Source of the DNA: Pseudomonadota bacterium
GTDB taxonomy: Bacteria; Pseudomonadota; Alphaproteobacteria; Sphingomonadales; Sphingomonadaceae
Assembly: GCA_021794525.1 (NCBI GenBank)
Contig: JAJYQP010000048.1
Coordinates: 1-43,200 of the forward strand
Direction of reading: 5' to 3'
DNA: 43,200 nt
The translations under genes were made by a program, and so were the position numbers. The notes beneath the pieces were generated by a model that was given only the letters and a program-made list of their open reading frames with translations, ran no database searches and had not been told where the DNA came from. Shown here one piece after another: positions 32,979-40,333 of the stretch (the stretch's first letter is position 1; each line of letters starts with the position of its first letter).

Positions 32979-33646
32979 GTGGCCTGGACCCGAAAACGCG
33001 CAGCTGGCTCGAGGAACAGGGATTCACCGTACGACAGGAGGCGATGTGGCTGGCGGCGCTGACGCATGGCAGTACCGGCGAGGCCGCGAATTACGAGCGG
33101 CTCGAATTTCTCGGCGACCGGGTTCTGGGCCTGTCCGTGGCGCAATGGCTTTACGATTTCCTGGAGGCGCCCGAGGGCAAGCTCGCGCTGCGGCTCAACG
33201 CCATGGTCAGCCGCCAGATGTGCGCCGAGATCGGGCGCGGGATCGGCCTGCCGCGGCACCTGCGTATCTCCAAGCAGGCCCATGCCGACGGCGGGCGCGA
33301 CAGCGACAACATCCTGGGTGACGTGATGGAGGCGCTGCTGGGGGCGCAATTCCTCGACAACGGATTTGGAGCGGCGCGCGACCTCGTGCATTTCCTCTGG
33401 CGGCCGGCGCTCGAAAGCGGCGAAGGCAAGGCCAAGCACCCCAAGAGCGCGCTTCAGGAATGGGCCGCGGGCAACCAGCGCCGTCCTCCGGAATATGAGG
33501 TGATCGATCGCTCCGGACCCGATCATGCGGCGCGCTTCACTGTCCGCGTGAAAGTCCACAAAGTCGGCGAGGCGGAAGGCACCGCGTCGAGCAAACAGGA
33601 GGCGGAAAAGGTGGCCGCGGCGGAATTCATGGAGAAGTTCGGATGA
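32975..33646 (+). CDS. rnc: Ribonuclease III
   Basis: RNase III cleaves double-stranded RNA, including rRNA precursors. The 223-residue product carries the signature ERLEFLGDRVLGL (41-53), with Glu41/Glu44 and Asp48 in the catalytic site, then DILGDVMEALLGA-like SDNILGDVMEALLGAQ, and a C-terminal dsRNA-binding domain (HPKSALQEWAAGNQRRPPEY to AAAEFMEKF). The TTG at 32975 is the preferred start: it overlaps the lepB stop as TTGA, GGGAG lies about eight bases upstream, and it yields the usual length. A longer frame from 32915 lies inside lepB. It overlaps era by four bases. Confidence 0.96.
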   Translation: MSGLDPKTRSWLEEQGFTVRQEAMWLAALTHGSTGEAANYERLEFLGDRVLGLSVAQWLYDFLEAPEGKLALRLNAMVSRQMCAEIGRGIGLPRHLRISKQAHADGGRDSDNILGDVMEALLGAQFLDNGFGAARDLVHFLWRPALESGEGKAKHPKSALQEWAAGNQRRPPEYEVIDRSGPDHAARFTVRVKVHKVGEAEGTASSKQEAEKVAAAEFMEKFG

Positions 33647-34533
33647 CGCGCTGCGGTTTAGTGGCCGTCATCGGCGCGCCCAATGCGGGCAAGTCGACGC
33701 TAGTCAATGCGCTGGTTGGACAGAAGGTCGCGATCGTCAGCGCCAAGGCGCAGACGACGCGGGCGCGGATGCTGGGGATCGCCCTGGAAGGCGAGACGCA
33801 GATGATCCTCGTTGATACGCCCGGCATTTTCGCGCCGAAGCGCCGCCTCGACCGCGCGATGGTCAGCGCCGCCTGGGAAGGCACCGAGGCGGCCGATGCG
33901 GTGCTTCTGATGGTGGACCCGATCAAGCAGCGCCGCCACGAGCTCGAGCCGCTGCTTGAGGCGCTCAGCGTTCGGCCCGAAAAGAAGATCCTCGTCCTCA
34001 ACAAGGTCGACGCCGCGAAGAAAGAGCCGCTGCTCGCGCTGGCGCAGGAGCTGACCGGCAAGGTCGATTTTGCCGAGGTGTTCTTCGTTAGCGCGCTTAC
34101 CGGCGACGGGGTGCCCGAGATGAAGGCGGCGCTCGCGGCGATGATGCCAGAGGCGGAGTGGATGTATCCAGAGGATCAGGTGAGCGACGCCAGCGAGCGC
34201 CTGCTTGCCGCCGAGATCACCCGCGAACAGCTCTACCGCCAGCTCCACGAGGAGCTCCCCTACGACAGCGCGGTGCGCCCGGAACTCTACCAGCACCGCC
34301 CCGATGGCAGCCTCGAAATCCATCAGCAGATCGTGGTCGTGCGCGACAACCAGCGCGCGATCGTGCTCGGCAAGGGCGGCAGCAAGATCAAGGCGATCGG
34401 CGAGGCGGCGCGCAAGGAACTGAGCGAGCTGCTGGGCGTGAAGGTCCACCTGTTCCTGCACGTGAAGGTGGAGGAGAACTGGTCCGAGAACCGCGAGGTG
34501 TTCGAGGAAATCGGGCTGGATTGGGTGCGATGA
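33643..34533 (+). CDS. era: GTPase Era
   Basis: Era is an essential GTPase that binds 16S rRNA and supports 30S maturation. The 296-residue product shows G1 GAPNAGKST (11-19), G3 DTPG, G4 NKVD and G5 SAL in the GTPase domain. The C-terminal KH domain has AIVLGKGGSKIKAIGEAARK and ends near HLFLHVKVEENWSENREVF. It overlaps rnc by four bases (ATGA). The following hypothetical gene overlaps the era stop in the same ATGA manner, even though its base composition differs. Confidence 0.98.
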   Translation: MTRCGLVAVIGAPNAGKSTLVNALVGQKVAIVSAKAQTTRARMLGIALEGETQMILVDTPGIFAPKRRLDRAMVSAAWEGTEAADAVLLMVDPIKQRRHELEPLLEALSVRPEKKILVLNKVDAAKKEPLLALAQELTGKVDFAEVFFVSALTGDGVPEMKAALAAMMPEAEWMYPEDQVSDASERLLAAEITREQLYRQLHEELPYDSAVRPELYQHRPDGSLEIHQQIVVVRDNQRAIVLGKGGSKIKAIGEAARKELSELLGVKVHLFLHVKVEENWSENREVFEEIGLDWVR

Positions 34534-35126
34534 TGCGTCTCAATCCGCCCTTAACGGTCACGGCCCTTGTCGTCGCTGCGTTTGCGACGATCGCGGTCCA
34601 GCGCAATCAATCCGGCTTAGCCTCAAAAACTGATATCGATTGCGGGCCAGTTATCACATATCTCGAAGCGACATTGAGCGATCGGTATCTAGTAGAAGAT
34701 GGACGCAAGCTATTTCTGACTACGGAATCGACACGCTATTCGTTGCCCGATCTCGAAGACTTATCACCTGCTCAACTCGCGGCATTCAACGCCGATCCAT
34801 TCTCATCCCTATATCGCGAACTTGCAAAATTGGATGAAATTGATCCTCGAACGAAATGTCCATCGCTGGTAGAGTTTCTCAACCTGCCCAGAGTACGTAA
34901 CCGATTTACCCGAACGCAGCCACAGCTTCGAAAACCAGACGACGACTGGGACGCGATTTGGGTGTCCATTTCTATGCCCGCGATCAGTTCCGACGGAAAG
35001 GAGGCAATCATGATGTCTGGCCTCACCTTCGCTCCCCTTGCCGGTGGTGGTAATGAAGTCTATCTTCGCCGAGATCGCGATGGCCGTTGGGTGGTGAAAT
35101 ACAAGCAACCCACCTGGATTAGTTAG
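34530..35126 (+). CDS. Hypothetical exported or membrane-anchored protein, AT-richer than neighbours
   Basis: This 198-residue frame starts at ATG 34530, overlapping the era stop as ATGA (ATG 34533 is an alternative). Residues about 7-20 are hydrophobic (LTVTALVVAAFATIAV) with no lipobox, so it is probably a signal anchor. The rest is polar, with a C-terminal pattern WVSISMPAISSDGKEAIMMS and VYLRRDRDGRWVVKYKQPTW that looks like a small beta-rich domain. I do not recognise the family. The codons after about 34600 are visibly richer in A and T than lepB-rnc-era, suggesting later acquisition into the operon end. Translation coupled to era is possible. No function can be given. Confidence 0.65.
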   Translation: MMRLNPPLTVTALVVAAFATIAVQRNQSGLASKTDIDCGPVITYLEATLSDRYLVEDGRKLFLTTESTRYSLPDLEDLSPAQLAAFNADPFSSLYRELAKLDEIDPRTKCPSLVEFLNLPRVRNRFTRTQPQLRKPDDDWDAIWVSISMPAISSDGKEAIMMSGLTFAPLAGGGNEVYLRRDRDGRWVVKYKQPTWIS

Positions 35127-35127
35127 C

Positions 35128-35310
35128 CTACCGCTTCTTCAGAATCGCGATCTTGTTCTTCTTGGCGAAGTCCTTGGTCGATTCCTCGCTGCGGTTCAGC
35201 GCCCTGGCGATCTCCTTGAGGCGCTTGCCCTTGGCGGCGAGGATGCGGAGCTGGCCCGCTTCCTCACCGTTCCAGGGTTGCTTGTGGCGTTCGAAGTGGT
35301 CCTTGGCCAT
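35128..35310 (-). CDS. Small helix-turn-helix/SANT-like protein
   Basis: A 60-residue frame starts at ATG 35310 (MAKDHFERHKQPWNGEEAGQ) and ends ...KKNKIAILKKR. The pattern W-x(2)-EE-x(3)-L-x(2)-LAAKGKRLKEIARALNRS resembles a SANT/Myb-like or sigma region 4-like helix-turn-helix that could bind DNA; the C-terminus is strongly basic. A longer frame upstream to 35424 runs through repeat sequence and is not believed. I do not recognise a named family. It lies downstream of topA on the same strand, separated by the inverted repeat at 35321-35485, and converges with the gene ending at 35126. Confidence 0.65.
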   Translation of the reverse strand: MAKDHFERHKQPWNGEEAGQLRILAAKGKRLKEIARALNRSEESTKDFAKKNKIAILKKR

Positions 35311-35320
35311 CGTCTCTCCC

Positions 35321-35485
35321 AACTCCTCTCCCCTTGCGGGAGAGGATAGCGCAGCTTGCTCCGCAGGAGCTAGCGAAGCTTGGAGAGGGGCTGCGGCGTT
35401 GCGGGCGCCTCGCCCCCTCTCCAACTGCGGCTAGGCGGCTGCGCCGCCAAGCCTTCGTATCCTCTCCCGCGAGGGGAGAGGAGTT
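35321..35485. repeat. Long inverted-repeat intergenic element between topA and the small HTH gene
   Basis: The 28-base arms 35321-35348 and 35458-35485 are reverse complements with a single mismatch; both are CT/GA-rich around CCTCTCCCGC. The interior also has partly complementary segments (GGAGAGGGG near 35382 with CCCCTCTCC near 35413). The transcript of topA would fold it into a large hairpin after the stop codon, which the right arm touches. This looks like a miniature palindromic repeat family known as common in alphaproteobacterial intergenic regions. It lacks a U-run. Confidence 0.7.
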
Positions 35486-38025
35486 CATTTCTTCGCGGCC
35501 TTTTTCTTCGGCGCCGCCTTCTTCTTCGTCGTAGCCTTGCGGCCCTTCTTCTTCGCCGGGCCCTTGGCGGCGCGGGCGTCGATCAGTTCGATCGCCTGCG
35601 CTTCGGTGAGGTCCTCTGACTTCACGTCACGCGGCACGGTCGCGTTGGTGGTGCCGTCGGTGACGTAGAGGCCATATCTGCCCGGCATCAGCTTCATCTC
35701 GCCGCCGCTCGTGGGGTGCGCGCCGAAGGTCTTGATCGGCTCGGCCTTGGCGCGCCCTCCTCCGGCCCCGCGATTGGCGGCCTGCGCGAGGAGGTCGACG
35801 GCGCGGTTCATGCCGACCTCGAAGACCTCGCGCGTCGAGGACAGCTTTCCGTATTTGCCGTCATGGCGGAGGTAAGGCCCGTAACGGCCGATATTCGCCT
35901 CGATCTCCAGCCCCGTGTCGGGATGCGCGCCGACGATGCGCGGCAAGCTCAGCAGCTTGAGCGCCCATTCCAGGTCGAAGTCGTCGAGGTCCTTGGGAAC
36001 GCTCGCGCGTTTCGCCTCCTTGCCCTCGCCGAGCTGCACATAGGGGCCGAAGCGCCCGGTCTTGCGTTCGACCGGCAGGCCGGTCTCGGGATCGTTGCCG
36101 AGCACCGCATCCTCACCCCCGCCCTCGCCGGAACCGCCCGGCTGCGCGAACTGGCGGGTGTATTTGCATGTCGGATAATTGGCGCAAGCGACGAAGGCGC
36201 CGAACTTGCCGCCCCTGAGCGCCAGCCGCCCGCCACTACGACCTTCGGCAGCGCATTGCGGGCACCAGCGAGGCTCGTGGCCGTCGGTGCGCTCCGGAAA
36301 GAGGAAATCCTCGAGGAAAGTGTCGAGCGCCTCGGTCACTTCGGAGGGCTTCTTCTCCATGACCTCTTCGGTCTTGGGCTTGAAGTCGCGCCAGAAGGCT
36401 TCGAGCAGCTGCTTCCAGTCCTCGCGCCCATCGGACACCGTGTCGAGCTCGTCCTCCATCCCGGCGGTGAAGTCGTAGGCCACATACCGCTCGAAGAACC
36501 GCTCGAGGAAGGCGGTCAGCAGCCGTCCGCTTTCCTCGGGATAAAAGCGCTTGGCCTCCATCCGCACATAGGCCCGGTCGCGCAGTGTCTGGATGGTGGC
36601 GGCATAGGTGGAGGGGCGGCCGATGCCGAGCTCCTCCAGCCGTTTCACAAGGCTGGCTTCGGAGAAGCGCGGCGGCGGTTGGGTGAAATGCTGGGTGGCA
36701 CTCACACCCCTCTTCACCGGCGCATCGCCCTTGCGCATCAGTGGGAGCAGGCCGTCCTCGTCCTCGTCGGCGGAATCGTCGAAACCCTCCTGGTAGACCG
36801 CGAGATAGCCCGCGAACTTCACCACCTGGCCGGTGGCGCGCAGCTCGTGGCGACCGGTCGGATCGCGCAAGGTGACCGTGGTGCGTTCGAGCAGCGCGGT
36901 CGCCATCTGGCTCGCCATGGCGCGCTTGAAGATGAGGTCGTAGAGCTTGGCCTCGTCGCCGCTGCCGGCATGGTCGCGCCTGAAGTCGGTCGGGCGGATC
37001 GCCTCGTGCGCTTCCTGCGCGTTCTTCGCCTTGCTGCTGTAGAAGCGCGGCTTTTCGGGCACGTAGTCGGCGCTGAACCGCGCCCCGATGGCATCGCGGG
37101 CGGCCAGGATCGCGCCCATGTCCATCTGCACGCCATCGGTCCGCATATAGGTGATCGAGCCGGCCTCGTAGAGCGTCTGGGCGAGCCGCATGGTGTGGCT
37201 GGCGGAGAAGCCGAGCTTGCGTGCCGCTTCCTGCTGGAGGGTGGACGTGGTGAACGGGGGCGCGGGGTTGCGCTTCAGCGGCTTGGTCTCGACCTCCTCT
37301 ACCGTGAACGGCGCCCCCTCGACCGCGGCCTTCGCGGCCATCGCGCTGCCTTCGTCTCCCAAGCTCAGACGGTCGAGCTTCTGCCCGTCGAAACGCACCA
37401 GCCGTGCAGGAAACTCGCTTCCGTCATGCAAGAGGGTTGCAACGACGCTCCAGTATTCCTGCGCGCGGAAGGCCTCGATCTCGCGCTCGCGATCGACGAT
37501 CAGCCGCAGCGCGACCGATTGCACGCGGCCCGCGCTCTTGGCCCCCGGCAGCCGTCGCCACAGCACCGGGGAAAGCGTAAAGCCATAGAGATAGTCGAGC
37601 GCGCGGCGGGCGAGATAGGCGTCGATCAGAGGCTGGTCGAGCTCGCGCGGCGCCTTCATCGCCTCTGTCACCGCCTGCTTGGTGATGGCGTTGAAGGTGA
37701 CGCGATCCACCTCCTTGGGCAGCGCTTTGCGCTTGGCTAGCAGCTCACGAACGTGCCAGGAAATCGCCTCGCCCTCGCGGTCGGGGTCGGTGGCGAGCAC
37801 CAGCCGGTCCGCCTTCTTCGCCGCGTCGGCGATCTCCTTGAAGCGGCTCTGCTTGTCGCGATAGAGTTCCCAATCCATCGCGAAGCCCTCGTCCGGCCGC
37901 ACGCTGCCGTCCTTGGGCGGCAGGTCGCGGACATGGCCGTAGGAGGCGAGAACCTTGAAGTCCTTGCCGAGGTATTTCTCGATGGTGCGGGCCTTGGCGG
38001 GGGATTCGACGATGACGAGTTGCAT
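35485..38025 (-). CDS. topA: DNA topoisomerase I
   Basis: TopA relaxes negative supercoils by a transient 5'-phosphotyrosine break. The 846-residue product begins with the TOPRIM domain (MQLVIVESPAKARTIEKYLG; Asp80 and Asp82 in LATDPDREGEAI). The catalytic tyrosine is Tyr293 in GSITYMRTDG. One four-cysteine zinc finger (CPQC, then CANYPTC) is followed by topo I C-terminal repeats (LGEGKEAKRASVPKDL, then IGRYGPYLRHDGKY and PGRYGLYVTDGT). The tail is a Lys/Ala-rich extension ending KKAAPKKKAAKK that likely contacts DNA or the polymerase. The first 27 codons and part of the promoter are duplicated at 39443-39573. Confidence 0.97.
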   Translation of the reverse strand: MQLVIVESPAKARTIEKYLGKDFKVLASYGHVRDLPPKDGSVRPDEGFAMDWELYRDKQSRFKEIADAAKKADRLVLATDPDREGEAISWHVRELLAKRKALPKEVDRVTFNAITKQAVTEAMKAPRELDQPLIDAYLARRALDYLYGFTLSPVLWRRLPGAKSAGRVQSVALRLIVDREREIEAFRAQEYWSVVATLLHDGSEFPARLVRFDGQKLDRLSLGDEGSAMAAKAAVEGAPFTVEEVETKPLKRNPAPPFTTSTLQQEAARKLGFSASHTMRLAQTLYEAGSITYMRTDGVQMDMGAILAARDAIGARFSADYVPEKPRFYSSKAKNAQEAHEAIRPTDFRRDHAGSGDEAKLYDLIFKRAMASQMATALLERTTVTLRDPTGRHELRATGQVVKFAGYLAVYQEGFDDSADEDEDGLLPLMRKGDAPVKRGVSATQHFTQPPPRFSEASLVKRLEELGIGRPSTYAATIQTLRDRAYVRMEAKRFYPEESGRLLTAFLERFFERYVAYDFTAGMEDELDTVSDGREDWKQLLEAFWRDFKPKTEEVMEKKPSEVTEALDTFLEDFLFPERTDGHEPRWCPQCAAEGRSGGRLALRGGKFGAFVACANYPTCKYTRQFAQPGGSGEGGGEDAVLGNDPETGLPVERKTGRFGPYVQLGEGKEAKRASVPKDLDDFDLEWALKLLSLPRIVGAHPDTGLEIEANIGRYGPYLRHDGKYGKLSSTREVFEVGMNRAVDLLAQAANRGAGGGRAKAEPIKTFGAHPTSGGEMKLMPGRYGLYVTDGTTNATVPRDVKSEDLTEAQAIELIDARAAKGPAKKKGRKATTKKKAAPKKKAAKK

Positions 38026-38073
38026 GATGCGGCTGAGTGGTCCCTACGCGTATACGTACGCGCGAGGGTGGGG
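37952..38073. repeat. Direct repeat copy 1: topA 5' end and leader
   Basis: Bases 37952-38026 cover topA codons 1-25 and are identical to 39453-39527. After a diverged leader of about 12 bases, 38039-38073 is again identical over 35 bases to 39539-39573, including the palindrome CGCGTA-TACG-TACGCG. Weaker similarity (a shared GCGTCAAGC) continues to about 38095. This copy belongs to the intact gene. Confidence 0.92.
38046..38061. promoter_or_regulatory. Palindrome in the topA leader, kept in both repeat copies
   Basis: CGCGTATACGTACGCG has six-base arms (CGCGTA/TACGCG) around TACG. It lies about 20-35 bases before the topA start and is preserved exactly in the second copy at 39546-39561, although the bases between it and the start codon have diverged. 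On the minus strand it contains TATACG, which could be a -10 element; no good -35 is seen at the right spacing. Confidence 0.45.
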
Positions 38074-38148
38074 TGTTGTTGGCGGGAGCGTCAAGCGGCT
38101 TGGGTTAGGCCGCATTTGCCCATGTCGGTTCATGCTCTAAAAGCGGAC

Positions 38149-39417
38149 ATGGACAGCGATGGCGAGATGATGGATGCGCATCGCATGAAAAACGCTGCAA
38201 CACAGGACTTTGGCCTGCGCGCCAATCTGCCCCAGTTCCTGCTCCTCGTTCTCGTCAATGCCTTTGTCGGAGGCATGGTCGGCATCGAGCGGAGCATTCT
38301 ACCCGAGCTGGCCCAGCAAGAGTTCGGCCTTGCCGAGCGGACTGCAATCCTTTCCTTCATTGCTGTCTTCGGAGTGACCAAGGCAGCCGCCAATTATCTG
38401 GCAGGGAGGCTGGGCGACCGCTGGGGGCGTAAGCCCGTGCTCGTCGCCGGGTGGTTAATCGCTGCGCCTGTTCCATTTCTCCTGATGTGGGCTCCCTCCT
38501 GGAACTGGGTCATCGTCGCGAACATCTTTCTGGGCGTCAGTCAGGGACTGACCTGGTCAACTGCTGTCATCATGAAAATCGACCTGGCGGGCCCGCGAAA
38601 CCGCGGCCTTGCAATGGGGTTGAATGAATTTGCCGGCTATTTCGCGGTGGCCATCGCGGCCTGGTCGACCGGTTACATCGCGGCCCGATATGGACTCCGT
38701 CCGGAACCCTTCTACCTTGGGGTGATCTTCCTGGCTTTTGGACTCGTGCTCTCAGTCTTTCTGGTCAAGGAAACTACGATCCATGTTGCGCGCGAGGTGG
38801 CCACTGCCGGTGCGCCGACGGATGCACGCTCGAATGCAGAGATTTTTAGACTATCAACATGGAAGGATAAGGATCTCTCCTCCGCTACACAGGCCGGGTT
38901 CGTCAACAATCTCAACGATGGTCTGGCGTGGGGACTCTTCCCGCTCATCTTCGCAGCAGCCGGACTGGGCCTCGATGCCATCGGTGTCTTGGCGGGCCTT
39001 TATCCGGCGGTGTGGGGCCTGAGCCAACTGGTAACGGGCGCACAATCGGACAGGTGGGGGCGAAAGTGGCTCATTGCCAGCGGGATGTGGCTTCAAGCAG
39101 TCGGCATCGTAGCAATCGCTCTTTGGTGGACTTATACGGGCTTCGCGATCGGGGCGGTACTACTCGGTTTTGGAACGGCGATGGTCTACCCGACGCTTAT
39201 CGCGTCGATCGGCGACGTGGCCCATCCCTCCTGGCGGGCTTCCGCGATAGGGGTCTATCGTCTTTGGCGTGACCTTGGTTACGCGGCGGGTGCCGTCATC
39301 GCAGGAGTGGTTGCGGACCTTTTTGGCCTTAGCGCCGCGGCTCTCGTTATCGCCGGCCTAACATTTCTTTCAGGTGTCGTGGTCGCAATCCGTATGACCG
39401 AAACCCATCGCCGCTAA
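38149..39417 (+). CDS. Major facilitator superfamily transporter
   Basis: The product (422 residues from ATG 38149) has about 12 transmembrane helices in two halves. The loop 2-3 MFS signature is GRLGDRWGRKPVL; the second half has a matching SDRWGRKWLI, confirming the internal symmetry of MFS permeases. The helix-4 region reads ANIFLGVSQGLTWSTAVIM and a central cytoplasmic loop follows EIFRLSTWKD. Substrate is unknown; an efflux role is possible but not shown. ATG 38122 and later ATGs (38167, 38185) are alternative starts; none has a strong ribosome-binding site. The gene is sandwiched between two copies of the topA 5' end, on the strand opposite topA and dprA, which marks it as an insertion. 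Confidence 0.88.
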   Translation: MDSDGEMMDAHRMKNAATQDFGLRANLPQFLLLVLVNAFVGGMVGIERSILPELAQQEFGLAERTAILSFIAVFGVTKAAANYLAGRLGDRWGRKPVLVAGWLIAAPVPFLLMWAPSWNWVIVANIFLGVSQGLTWSTAVIMKIDLAGPRNRGLAMGLNEFAGYFAVAIAAWSTGYIAARYGLRPEPFYLGVIFLAFGLVLSVFLVKETTIHVAREVATAGAPTDARSNAEIFRLSTWKDKDLSSATQAGFVNNLNDGLAWGLFPLIFAAAGLGLDAIGVLAGLYPAVWGLSQLVTGAQSDRWGRKWLIASGMWLQAVGIVAIALWWTYTGFAIGAVLLGFGTAMVYPTLIASIGDVAHPSWRASAIGVYRLWRDLGYAAGAVIAGVVADLFGLSAAALVIAGLTFLSGVVVAIRMTETHRR

Positions 39418-39442
39418 CGACCGTTTTCCACCTATGGCTGAC

Positions 39443-39526
39443 TTAGGCCAGGACCTTGAAGTCCTTGCCGAGGTATTTCTCGATGGTGCGGGCCTTGGCG
39501 GGGGATTCGACGATGACGAGTTGCAT
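39443..39526 (-). pseudogene. Orphan copy of the topA 5' end (codons 1-27)
   Basis: From ATG 39524-39526 this reads MQLVIVESPAKARTIEKYLG and on to KDFKVLA, then TAA. It matches the first 27 residues of topA. The DNA is identical over 74 bases; codons 25 and 26 then differ synonymously (GTC CTG here, GTT CTC in topA). The reading stops immediately after, 25 bases from the MFS stop codon. It cannot make a working enzyme. It is a severed or imported gene end rather than a decayed full copy. Confidence 0.9.
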
Positions 39527-39573
39527 GTGTGGTGAGGCGGTCCCTACGCGTATACGTACGCGCGAGGGTGGGG
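39453..39573. repeat. Direct repeat copy 2: topA 5' end and leader
   Basis: This is the partner of 37952-38073. Blocks 39453-39527 and 39539-39573 are identical to copy 1; the leader bases between them differ in sequence and length by one base. The two copies flank the MFS gene with a spacing of about 1.5 kb. Confidence 0.92.
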
Positions 39574-39673
39574 TTGGTTTTGCGAAGGCGTCAAGCCGGT
39601 TGAGCTGCGACAATCGACGCACGTCGGTCACGATCCCATTGCGGATCGCGCATTTCAGCTTCATCTCATCCTA

Positions 39674-40333
39674 ATGTTCGCGTCTGCCAAAGCTCGATTG
39701 GATGAAGCTCTGGAAGCAGTCTATCGCGAGTTTGACGCCCCAACACCGGCCATGATCGAAGGGTGCCCATGTTGCATCGAAACACGCGGCGTCGACGTTC
39801 TGTTGAACACTCCTTTACGAGAGATCACTGGTCAACAGATTTGGCGCTACGTTTCCGGAGTGTTTCTTACAATTGGTAGTGAAACTGACTTCCGGTATTT
39901 TCTCCCGCGCATTCTGGAGCTCTCAGCTTACGACCCGGGTAGTGCTAACGATGCGGAGATCGTGATCGGCAAGTTAGGCTTGGCAAACTGGAAAGGTTGG
40001 CGCCAGTCTGAACGATTTGCGACCGAGCGCTTTCTTGATGCTTGGTTCGCTTGGACTGCGGCAGATGAATTAGCGCATGCGGATGACGGTCCGATCGGCT
40101 GGCAAACTGAAAGCCTGCTATGTGGCGCAGCTCGGGCCGGGGTGTCATTGGAGCGTTGGTCGCCCACGCTGCGAAGTAAGTATGCTGAGCCCTTGCTGGT
40201 TGGGTTGAGAGAGCGCTTTGCTAGTGGCCTTTCATCGTTTTGGGATGATGCTCCGAAAGGTCGCGCGGAGCTAGCCTCAATACTGTCCGATAGTCCGTCC
40301 GACGGTCCGATTTCGACCGCCACGCTCCATTAG
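39674..40333 (+). CDS. Hypothetical protein with a CPCC motif
   Basis: The 219-residue cytoplasmic protein has no signal peptide or membrane helix. Near the N-terminus it carries MIEGCPCCIETRG, followed by a helical region with QQIWRYVSGVFLTIGSETDF and RYFLPRILELSAYD. I recall related hypothetical proteins with the CPCC and D(F)RYFLPRILEL elements in other bacteria, but no assigned function. The cysteine cluster might bind a metal or be redox-active. The base composition is clearly more AT-rich than dprA and topA. It overlaps the dprA stop codon tail-to-tail by four bases and lies in the insert between dprA and topA. Confidence 0.72.
   Translation: MFASAKARLDEALEAVYREFDAPTPAMIEGCPCCIETRGVDVLLNTPLREITGQQIWRYVSGVFLTIGSETDFRYFLPRILELSAYDPGSANDAEIVIGKLGLANWKGWRQSERFATERFLDAWFAWTAADELAHADDGPIGWQTESLLCGAARAGVSLERWSPTLRSKYAEPLLVGLRERFASGLSSFWDDAPKGRAELASILSDSPSDGPISTATLH

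Noticed and set aside
35716..37740. 674-codon open frame on the plus strand opposite topA
   Set aside because: It is fully antisense to a conserved gene, has no recognisable domain and is Leu/Ala/Arg/Gly-rich as expected of antisense frames in GC-rich DNA.
38149..39417. Assigning the MFS protein to arsenic, chromate or drug efflux
   Set aside because: The visible motifs are general MFS signatures and no resistance regulator or partner gene lies beside it.
37952..39573. Insertion sequence or integron gene cassette as explanation of the topA repeats
   Set aside because: There is no transposase or integrase, no terminal inverted repeat and no attC-like structure. The repeats are gene sequence about 120 bases long, far longer than a transposase target duplication.
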